Shown here piece by piece: positions 9,091 to 16,030 of a stretch of DNA of 47,823 nucleotides. The notes under the pieces are model-generated. The model was not told the DNA's origin, made no database searches, and was given only the letters and a program-made list of their open reading frames with translations. Source of the DNA: Nitrospirota bacterium. Its GTDB lineage: Bacteria > Nitrospirota > Thermodesulfovibrionia > Thermodesulfovibrionales > Dissulfurispiraceae. The stretch's first letter is position 1, and every line of letters begins with the position of its first letter. A program made the position numbers and the translations under genes. The stretch covers positions 1-47,823 of the forward strand of contig JADFXI010000005.1 of NCBI GenBank assembly GCA_015233655.1, written 5' to 3'.

Positions 9091-9881
9091 CAGAAGCAGC
9101 CAAGCTCGCAATTCTTGATTTTTATTTTCAATTCATTGGCTGCGAGTCCCACTTCACAGTACGGAACCTTAAGCTCATCCGCTATGCTTCTGGCAGCAGA
9201 GCAGTTGACTCTGTCATCAACTGCGTTTTGTTTCAGCATTTCCCTGATCCTGTCAAAGGTGCGCTCCTCAATAACTGTTTTCATACATTCAAACAACTCC
9301 TGTTCTGTCGTTTTATCATCAGGGTCAAAGTACACAGAGCGGGCAGAATAATCATTCTCATGCGCGGGATGCGGCATACTGCCTCTGCGAAATACAATAA
9401 TATCAGCATGTTCAATAAGCCGTAGCGCTGATGGCTTCTCCATCTCTCCGCAAGCGGCCAATATGAATATTACTATATCGGGATTTGAAAACTCAATTGC
9501 GCTGTTGCCTTCTATTATTATAGCGTCAAGATCGGACAGCCTCCCAATGGCCATTGATACTGTCTCTTCGAGCCCCTCCCTCGGTCCCTGTATCCACAAA
9601 ACCCGCTCTGCTCCTGCAGCCAGCAGCTTGCTTGTGTCCTTGCCCGACTGTTCGAGGACCTCCCTGTCATCGATGAGTGAACTGTAAAAGGCCGTTTTAG
9701 TGTATTTAATTGCTCCCCAGCGTTTTAAAGAGCTGAAAAGTGAGATCTCAGAAGAAAGGAGTAATTTTAAAAGGGTCGCTGCAAGCGTTGTTTTGCCTGC
9801 ACCGCTGTGGCTGCCGCCGACGCCTATGATGAAAGGTCTAAGCGGATTGAGGGGGATTTTGGGGGGAACGTTTTTATTCAT
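9090..9881 (-). CDS. MobB-like P-loop NTPase with C-terminal Cys-rich tail
   Basis: This is 263 residues. A P-loop GGSHSGAGKTT (22-32) and a Rossmann-like fold resemble MobB (GTP-binding helper of molybdopterin guanine dinucleotide synthesis) and related SIMIBI NTPases. Residues about 205-263 form a separate small helical module ending NCELGCF. Comparable CxLGCF tails occur, from memory, on MobB-like and molybdenum-related proteins of anaerobes. No molybdenum genes are nearby; instead it is coupled by a TGATG overlap to ccsA and the heme genes. The substrate is not assignable by eye. Confidence 0.6.
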   Translation of the reverse strand: MNKNVPPKIPLNPLRPFIIGVGGSHSGAGKTTLAATLLKLLLSSEISLFSSLKRWGAIKYTKTAFYSSLIDDREVLEQSGKDTSKLLAAGAERVLWIQGPREGLEETVSMAIGRLSDLDAIIIEGNSAIEFSNPDIVIFILAACGEMEKPSALRLIEHADIIVFRRGSMPHPAHENDYSARSVYFDPDDKTTEQELFECMKTVIEERTFDRIREMLKQNAVDDRVNCSAARSIADELKVPYCEVGLAANELKIKIKNCELGCF

Positions 9882-9929
9882 AATAGCCTATTGAATATTA
9901 TAACTGATGTGACAGGACTTTCAGTGAAT

Positions 9930-11366
9930 CTATGTGATGAATTCAAGGGAAGTGCTGAACCCTGTAAATGGGTCTGTAATAGATGGACCGCTCACGGCAA
10001 ATGGAAACCATACCAGACGTACATCTTCGAAAGTGAATATGTCACCCTTCAAGGACCGGGCAAAAACCGGTTGTTTTGCCTTTAAGCCCTCGAATACAAA
10101 GTGCGAGAATAACGCGGCATCCTCCTGATCATAGCAGCACCCGTAAAACGACCCGGAACCGGCATCGAGTTTTCCGCCCTCTAAAACAGTGTATGTGGGC
10201 TGAGCTTTAGTGTATATAGCTGCAAGGTCTGACAGAAATTGCAGCCTGCGACACCTGAAAGCCGGCAGAAAAAACCTGAAAGGAGTATCACCAGTGCAAC
10301 CTGTTTGCAGAATCCAGAACGGCAGATAGCGTGAATTCTCCTGTATGTTTTCCCCCGGTACTTGAGCAATCTCATAAGTAATTTCATTAAAATCACTGCC
10401 GAAGATCTGCCATGCCCTGCTGCATGAGGAACAAAAAAATATAACGCTGTCGGGCGCCGCAGGGAGGTCCCAACCGCAATTCGGACATACGAGTGCGCGG
10501 AACCCGGTAGTCTTTTGGAGTCCTCCTCCGTCCCTGTTAAGAGCATCATAAATAGAAATCGGCGCGTCGGGTTTTATGACACTGCCTGAAACAGCGTCAA
10601 GCATGACTAACATTTTTTCTTTTAGGCAGGACATTTCGACAACCCAATAGGGGGAGTAGACCAGCGAAAGAATTTGGTCGAGCACTGTGCGATAAACAAG
10701 CCTCTCCCTGTCCACCATCATCATGCGTGACAAGGCTTTTTCAGGACTTAGATCAGTAGTAGCAATGTTTCCGAGTTGTGCCATGTCTTCTTTGTGAAAC
10801 ATCTTGAGCTTAATCACTGTGGGTCTGAGCCCTAGAGAATAGAATGTGAGCCCGCTAAGGTTGCAAGCAATAAAATTCTTCTCCACATACCTGTTATTTA
10901 TCTGTATGTCTTGTGATCCGGTATGGACAAAGCTCCCGCTTTCTGAAAACAACAGAGGGTTAACAGTCATATTTGGGGAATTTCCGCCTGCATCGAACAA
11001 AGCATCCGAGAAGACTTCTCCCCGGATCACTATCGATATAAAATTATCGCCGTCCTGATCAGGCTTTTGTTCTGCTCTGTCCCATCTGAATTCGTGTCCT
11101 GTCAGACGATAGTAAGGGACGAAATAAAGCCCGGCTTTATCTATCCGGCACGTTCCGGGCCTCATTTCTTTATGAGCGGCCAATGAAATTGCAGCGGCTG
11201 TCTTTTCGTCTATTTTAGGTCCAAAATAGTAGCTCAACACCTGCTTTCGCCCGGTAACCAGCAGGTTTGATCTGCAGGACATGCACTGAACTGAATTTGA
11301 TCCCTCATTAAAATCAAGCGGGGCCCCGCATGACGGACATTCGGCGGAAACAACATAACGTTCCAT
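9930..11366 (-). CDS. Zinc-ribbon protein, partner of the SPFH protein
   Basis: This is 478 residues with two zinc ribbons. The first is N-terminal (CPSCGAPLDF with CMSC, about residues 10-33). The second is mid-protein (CPNCGWDLP with CSSC, about residues 295-320). Each is followed by a long beta-rich region. No signal peptide or clear membrane helix. It starts 9 bp after the SPFH/zinc-ribbon gene, so the two are an operon pair. Bacillus subtilis YdjG (zinc ribbon) and YdjI (SPFH) act together at the membrane; this pair has a similar flavour, but sequence similarity to YdjG cannot be claimed by eye. Function unknown. Confidence 0.7.
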   Translation of the reverse strand: MERYVVSAECPSCGAPLDFNEGSNSVQCMSCRSNLLVTGRKQVLSYYFGPKIDEKTAAAISLAAHKEMRPGTCRIDKAGLYFVPYYRLTGHEFRWDRAEQKPDQDGDNFISIVIRGEVFSDALFDAGGNSPNMTVNPLLFSESGSFVHTGSQDIQINNRYVEKNFIACNLSGLTFYSLGLRPTVIKLKMFHKEDMAQLGNIATTDLSPEKALSRMMMVDRERLVYRTVLDQILSLVYSPYWVVEMSCLKEKMLVMLDAVSGSVIKPDAPISIYDALNRDGGGLQKTTGFRALVCPNCGWDLPAAPDSVIFFCSSCSRAWQIFGSDFNEITYEIAQVPGENIQENSRYLPFWILQTGCTGDTPFRFFLPAFRCRRLQFLSDLAAIYTKAQPTYTVLEGGKLDAGSGSFYGCCYDQEDAALFSHFVFEGLKAKQPVFARSLKGDIFTFEDVRLVWFPFAVSGPSITDPFTGFSTSLEFIT

Positions 11367-11375
11367 TGACCGGTC

Positions 11376-12527
11376 TTATCCTTCCTTGTCGGAAACTCGC
11401 TCTCCGCAATTTAAACAAAACTTGGTCCCTGGCGGCAGCTTTGCCTGGCACGCTTTACACCTGAATTCTGCCTTGAGGTCCAGGCCGCAAGCCGGGCAGA
11501 AGTTTGCATCTGCAGTAATGTCTTTTGAGCAGTTCGGGCATTTCCTGATCGCGACCATCTGATGACCGCAGTTCGGACAGAACCGATTTTCAACCGGAAC
11601 ATCGCTGTGGCACTTTGGACAACTGATAGTGCGTGTTTCGGCAATCTTGTCCTGAGTCGCTTTCCCCTGATCGAGGACTTTGTAAAGCATCCCCGGCAGC
11701 ATCATTCCCATGCCGGCCCCGATGCCTACTCCCATACCGGCTGCCGCACCTCCGCCGCTCATGACCCCGCCTGCTTGAGCTGCATCGCCCATGGCCTTGG
11801 CAGCCTTGAATTTAAAAAATTTATCGAGGTCGCCGACAGCCTCCATGCCGGATTTTTCGTCGATCATCTTCTGAACATCTTCAGGAGGCGTTATACGGTT
11901 GATGTAGAAATCAACCATCTCCATGCCGTATTTGGTGAAGTCATCGGTAAGACGGTCCTTTACCGCTTTCGCCATACTGTCATAATGCTTTGGCAGGTCA
12001 AACAGGCTGTCGACTGATTCGCCCAGATAGTCGTTAAGCCTGGATACGATGACCTCCCTTAGGTAGTCTTCCGTCTTATCTGTCTCAAAAGAACCCTGTG
12101 TGCCGACAAGAGTATTTATGAAGAGCAAGGGCTGGACAACATGCATGGTAAATGTGCCGAAGGCCCTGAGACGTATGAGTCCAAGCTCTTTATCTCTGAA
12201 GGCAACCGGGTCTTTTGTCCCCCACCGCATGTTGGTGAAAACCTTCATGTTGACAAAACAGACCTCTGCCCTGAACGGACTCGTAAACCCCCATGGCAGT
12301 GAAAGGACTTTTGTCAGTATCGGAAGATTGTTTGTAGAAAGAGTATGCCGGCCCGGCCCGAGTACATCAAGGCCCTTGCCGTTGCTGAAGAAGACAGCGG
12401 CCTGGTTCTCCCTGACAATTAACTGCGCTCCGAATTTTATCTCACCGGAGCCAACTTCAGGATAGCGGTGCACAATTGTCGTTCCGGTCTCGTCAAACCA
12501 CTCAATGACTTCCATAAACTGTGACAT
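11376..12527 (-). CDS. SPFH-domain protein with zinc-ribbon tail (YdjI / 'virion core protein' family)
   Basis: This is 383 residues. The start is set at the ATG at 12527, which has GGAGGGG immediately upstream; the in-frame TTG at 12539 lies inside that ribosome site. The SPFH (band-7) domain spans about residues 10-230 and includes IEWFDETG and NRITPPEDVQKMI. A glycine/alanine/methionine-rich linker (about 245-285) leads to three C-terminal double-cysteine ribbons (CPKC..CPNC, CPNC..CPAC, CKAC..CLNC). YdjI-type proteins attach to the membrane and are linked to stress or phage-shock-like responses. It heads the minus-strand gene run that continues into the heme genes. Confidence 0.85.
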   Translation of the reverse strand: MSQFMEVIEWFDETGTTIVHRYPEVGSGEIKFGAQLIVRENQAAVFFSNGKGLDVLGPGRHTLSTNNLPILTKVLSLPWGFTSPFRAEVCFVNMKVFTNMRWGTKDPVAFRDKELGLIRLRAFGTFTMHVVQPLLFINTLVGTQGSFETDKTEDYLREVIVSRLNDYLGESVDSLFDLPKHYDSMAKAVKDRLTDDFTKYGMEMVDFYINRITPPEDVQKMIDEKSGMEAVGDLDKFFKFKAAKAMGDAAQAGGVMSGGGAAAGMGVGIGAGMGMMLPGMLYKVLDQGKATQDKIAETRTISCPKCHSDVPVENRFCPNCGHQMVAIRKCPNCSKDITADANFCPACGLDLKAEFRCKACQAKLPPGTKFCLNCGERVSDKEG

Positions 12528-12636
12528 GGACCCCTCCAACGATGATGTTTAATGTGCCGGGTTGAATACGACTGGCCGGCATGCATAGCGCATTACTATG
12601 GTAAATTCTCAGAGCATGTTACCATACGATAGAAAT

Positions 12637-12665
12637 GTTCTACAACATCCACGGGATTATTTCAA
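12637..12665 (-). promoter_or_regulatory. Candidate sigma-70 promoter of the SPFH operon
   Basis: TTGAAA (12660-12665) and TAGAAC (12637-12642) on the minus strand are separated by 17 bp. They lie directly beside the CRP-like palindrome, whose centre would be near -45 of the implied start. The -10 match is only 4/6. Confidence 0.35.
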
Positions 12666-12667
12666 AT

Positions 12668-12683
12668 TGTGATGCGCGTCACA
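12668..12683. promoter_or_regulatory. CRP/FNR-type operator, TGTGA-N6-TCACA
   Basis: TGTGATGCGCGTCACA matches the 5-6-5 CRP consensus core exactly and is preceded by AAAT-like bases (CAAAT). It lies in the 274-bp divergent region between the SPFH operon and the HDOD-GGDEF gene. Candidate -10 boxes on both sides (TATACT at 12699-12704 on plus; TAGAAC on minus) place it near -36 and -45. No CRP-family regulator with a DNA-binding domain is encoded in the window. Confidence 0.55.
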
Positions 12684-12801
12684 GCATCTGGTCCCTCTTA
12701 TACTGCAAAATAGAATTGGGAAGATACAATGTTTTTTCTCAAGCGTATTTAAAGTAGAGTAACACGTCTCACCGCTGTTGGCGGTAGGAGGGCATGGATG
12801 C

Positions 12802-14841
12802 ATGCAGACGAAAGTTTCTGCTGAGAAAGTGACTCACCTTCCTGAATCGCTGCTTCCACCATGGAAGGAGATACGCACTATACTGCAAGTAGAGTTTGAA
12901 GATCTGGCTCCCCTGTCTGCAGTTGTCACAAAACTGCTACAACTGAGCGGAGATGAGAAGAACTCCTTAGACCAAATCAGCAGCATTATCGAAACAGACC
13001 CCTCCATGGCGGCAAAACTGCTCAGGGTGGTAAACTCGCCTGCCTACGGCCTTTCCCTCCCCAAAGGCAATGTTAAACAAGCAGTCTTTCACATAGGCTT
13101 TCATATGGTTATGACGCTGGCCCTTGAGTCCATGTTCTTTGATTACTTCAGAAACAGCGCCGAAAATATGAACAACCTGTTTTTCTGGCGCCACTGCCTG
13201 GCTGTAGCTCAGCTCAGCAGGCATTTGGCCGTGTCTGTAGGCCACCCATCACCGGATGATGTCTACACCGCAGGCTTACTCCACGATATAGGAAAAACAA
13301 TCCTCGACAGGTACGGCAAGATATCATATGGAGATTTTATTAAAGCCAGGTGCGGCTCTGCCGGACTATTGATAGAGGAAGAAGCTGACATAATAGGCTT
13401 GGGACATGATGAGGTCGGGGCCTATTTCTGTTGCAAGTGGAACTTGCCGCCCAGCATAACCCTAGCGGTAAAGTTTCATCATCAACCCTTTGCTTACTTA
13501 GGGCTTTCTCATGACGATGCACTTCTCATCGCATGTGTGTCCATGGCCGATTTCATGGCTTGGACACAGGGCATGGGTTCTGTGGACATAGCAAGGCAGC
13601 CTTTACTGCAAAAAGAAGTCGACGAACTCATTAATCCGTCCAGGATAGACCTGAACTCGCTCGTTTTAAAAGCGGACAGGGAAGTGAAGAGAGTTGCTGA
13701 TTTTTATGGATTCACATTCCCGACGAGCGAAGCATTGAGAGAGAACCTCATCAGGGCCAATCTCCACCTCGGCAAGATCATTACAGGCTATTACGACCAT
13801 CAAAAAGAACTGGAGGGCGACAAAGGCCCTCTGGTGAATATAGGAAAGAGTCTTGCGTTCACGCACAAAAGCCTCGATTTCAGGGAAATTATTTCTTCAA
13901 CTCTGGACGCTATAAAGCTGGATTTCGCGTTCGATCGTGTTTACTTCATGGAGATAACCGATCCGACGCGTTTCCTTGCCGTGAAACATGTCTCCTGCCA
14001 GGGCGATACTTGCGGTTCGCTAACCAACCTGCAGGTTAACATTACAGTCCGCATGAAAGGGTTTATGGAATGTTTGAGGACCAGAAAGCCTGTGATTATA
14101 GACGGCAGAAGCGAAGACGAGCAGAATCTATTGAATACCTTGTCACTGACAGAGATGGGCATAGTTCCGATTATTTCCGACAAGCGCATCAGCGGCATTG
14201 TGGGTATAGACAACGTCCGGAGCAGACGACCTTTGCAGCTTGACGAGCTGTCGGCCCTCGTCTCTGTGGCCCAGGAACTGGGGACAGCGCTTGAGCATGC
14301 CAAGATAGTTGAAAATTATCGCGTGAAGGCAAATACCGACCACCTGACAGGACTTTATAACCGAGCAGAGGTGGATGAACTGCTCGAAAAGGCGTTCGCT
14401 GCCGCTAAAAACGGAAAGACCCAATTGTCAGTCGGCATGATTGATATAGACCATTTCAAAAAATTCAACGATACTTTCGGTCATTTGGCTGGTGACGGAG
14501 TATTAAGGCTGGTGGCCGCGACCCTGAAAAAAGGTTCCAGGCCCGAAGACCATACTGGCCGCTACGGCGGGGAAGAGTTTATAGTGATATTGACAGACAC
14601 CGGTTATGAGGACGCTCTCAACTATGCCGAAAGGCTGCGCGGCGAAATAGAAAAACTTGGTCTGACACTTATGAAGCGCTTCAAGGGTAATCCGCTTACA
14701 GTCAGTATTGGCATTGCCTCGATCAATTCGAGCATGAGTTCCAGGCAAGTCTTGCTGAATAAGGCCGACAAGGCCTTGTATCAGGCAAAGGAGCTGGGAA
14801 GAAACAGGGTGGTTGGCGGAGAGAGCATATTGAAGAATTAG
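12802..14841 (+). CDS. HDOD-GAF-GGDEF signalling protein (predicted diguanylate cyclase)
   Basis: This is 679 residues from the ATG at 12802; an in-frame TTG at 12778 lies upstream of the GGAGG ribosome site and is less likely. Domains: HDOD at about 30-225, still carrying an HD pair in LLHDIGKT (about 161-162); GAF-like at about 335-490; GGDEF at about 505-670. The catalytic loop GGEEF (589-593) is intact, and RPED five residues before it is a product-inhibition I-site. It should therefore make c-di-GMP from GTP. HDOD domains usually sense or scaffold signalling proteins. A CRP-like palindrome lies about 120 bp upstream. Confidence 0.9.
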   Translation: MQTKVSAEKVTHLPESLLPPWKEIRTILQVEFEDLAPLSAVVTKLLQLSGDEKNSLDQISSIIETDPSMAAKLLRVVNSPAYGLSLPKGNVKQAVFHIGFHMVMTLALESMFFDYFRNSAENMNNLFFWRHCLAVAQLSRHLAVSVGHPSPDDVYTAGLLHDIGKTILDRYGKISYGDFIKARCGSAGLLIEEEADIIGLGHDEVGAYFCCKWNLPPSITLAVKFHHQPFAYLGLSHDDALLIACVSMADFMAWTQGMGSVDIARQPLLQKEVDELINPSRIDLNSLVLKADREVKRVADFYGFTFPTSEALRENLIRANLHLGKIITGYYDHQKELEGDKGPLVNIGKSLAFTHKSLDFREIISSTLDAIKLDFAFDRVYFMEITDPTRFLAVKHVSCQGDTCGSLTNLQVNITVRMKGFMECLRTRKPVIIDGRSEDEQNLLNTLSLTEMGIVPIISDKRISGIVGIDNVRSRRPLQLDELSALVSVAQELGTALEHAKIVENYRVKANTDHLTGLYNRAEVDELLEKAFAAAKNGKTQLSVGMIDIDHFKKFNDTFGHLAGDGVLRLVAATLKKGSRPEDHTGRYGGEEFIVILTDTGYEDALNYAERLRGEIEKLGLTLMKRFKGNPLTVSIGIASINSSMSSRQVLLNKADKALYQAKELGRNRVVGGESILKN

Positions 14842-14897
14842 GCAAAGAATATCTGGTGAGCACTTAGACTGTCCCCTGCGCGATAATAACTATCCTC

Positions 14898-14926
14898 TTC
14901 ACTAAAATGTCTGCTTAATCTATAAT
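14898..14926 (+). promoter_or_regulatory. Sigma-70 promoter of the cNMP-binding gene
   Basis: TTCACT (14898-14903), a 17-bp spacer and a perfect TATAAT (14921-14926). The predicted start leaves a leader of about 45 bases before GTG. Confidence 0.5.
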
Positions 14927-14978
14927 AATCGAATGGAAAAAGAGATTTCTATTTCGGTCCGGGAGGTTTGCAGCTACC

Positions 14979-15149
14979 GTGGGTAACGTTTCTGTTGATG
15001 ACCTGAAGTCCGGCATGACGCTCAACAGTGATGTCATCGATGCGACCGGCCGTCTTCTGGTGCGCAGCGGGACGGTGATAAATGAACAAAGCATAAGGGT
15101 GTTCAGGAACCGGGATGTTAAAGAAGTCGACATTCAGGGAGTTGAAGAG
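14979..15149 (+). repeat. Intragenic tandem repeat, copy 1 (period 267 bp)
   Basis: Copy 1 of the duplicated domain. The same 171-bp segment recurs exactly 267 bp (89 codons) later, with long identical stretches around the VRSGTVINE and VFRNRDVKEVDI codons. The linker after it is also recognisably duplicated. Confidence 0.85.
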
Positions 15150-15995
15150 AAAGTTGCAGAGGCCCCTGAAGCTGCTGAATCCGTTCAGTCAGCCCCCCCT
15201 GTAGTCGAAGAAGCGGCAATATCAGTTGGGAGGCATGCTGCTTCTGTGGGTAACGTTTTGGTAGATGACCTGACGCCGGGGATGACGCTCAAAAGTGATG
15301 TCACTGATGCGACCGGACGTATTGTGGTGCGCAGCGGGACGGTGATAAATGAAGTAAATATAAGGGTGTTCAGGAACCGGGATGTTAAAGAGGTCGATAT
15401 CCGGGGAGTTGAAGAGCAAGATGCTGAGACCGCCGAAGCCGTTCAGTCGGGGCCACCCGCTGTCGAAGGTGCGGGTATGGCAGATTCAGCCTTAACTGAT
15501 GAACCGGCAATGGAAATCGAGATCTCGAAGGAGGACGAAAATAAGATTAAAATAATGCGCGCGATTCCTTTTTTCAAACCCTTCACCGATCGCGAATTGC
15601 CCGTGATCCTGAAGACCTCGACTTGGCTCAGGTGCAACACCGGAGATATTATTTTAAAGGAGGGGGCAGCCTCAGAGCGCTCCTTTTTTGTAATACTTAA
15701 AGGGAGTATATGTATCCAGAAAAGAGTCGGCGTTACCAATATGAAAAAAACGATAAAGTGTTTAAAGATAGGAGAGTTTTTCGGTGAAATGTCGGTGATC
15801 ACCGGAGAACCGAGGAGTGCCGACGCTGTCGCCGAAGGTGAAACATTCGTGCTTAAAATTGATTCAGCTACGCTGAATAAAGATACGGACTCTTTTAATA
15901 TGAGGTCTATGCAGTTTAAGTTCTACAAGGCATTCTGCGAAATCATAGCCGAGAGGCTTGCCCGTACCGACGAGATGGCTGTCAAGCTTTCCTGA
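14979..15995 (+). CDS. cNMP-binding protein with duplicated N-terminal HD-GYP-associated-like domain
   Basis: This is 338 residues. The GTG start is supported by GGGAGG upstream and by the same Val-Gly-Asn-Val sequence at the second repeat. Two copies of a 57-residue beta-rich domain (residues 1-57 and 90-146) share DDL..GMTL.SDV.DATGR and VRSGTVINE..IRVFRNRD. This pattern resembles the small domain found before HD-GYP phosphodiesterases. Acidic/proline linkers follow each copy. A cyclic-nucleotide-binding domain occupies about 185-320 (GDIILKEGA, GEFFGEMSVITGEPRSADA). There is no DNA-binding domain, so it is probably an allosteric or protein-interaction module. It follows the diguanylate cyclase in the same direction. 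Confidence 0.75.
   Translation: MGNVSVDDLKSGMTLNSDVIDATGRLLVRSGTVINEQSIRVFRNRDVKEVDIQGVEEKVAEAPEAAESVQSAPPVVEEAAISVGRHAASVGNVLVDDLTPGMTLKSDVTDATGRIVVRSGTVINEVNIRVFRNRDVKEVDIRGVEEQDAETAEAVQSGPPAVEGAGMADSALTDEPAMEIEISKEDENKIKIMRAIPFFKPFTDRELPVILKTSTWLRCNTGDIILKEGAASERSFFVILKGSICIQKRVGVTNMKKTIKCLKIGEFFGEMSVITGEPRSADAVAEGETFVLKIDSATLNKDTDSFNMRSMQFKFYKAFCEIIAERLARTDEMAVKLS
15246..15416 (+). repeat. Intragenic tandem repeat, copy 2
   Basis: Copy 2 of the duplicated domain. Near-identity at the nucleotide level, including third codon positions, indicates a recent duplication. Confidence 0.85.
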
Positions 15996-16030
15996 GAGTC
16001 GGCGAAAACTTTCGGGGCTGACTTCATCCG

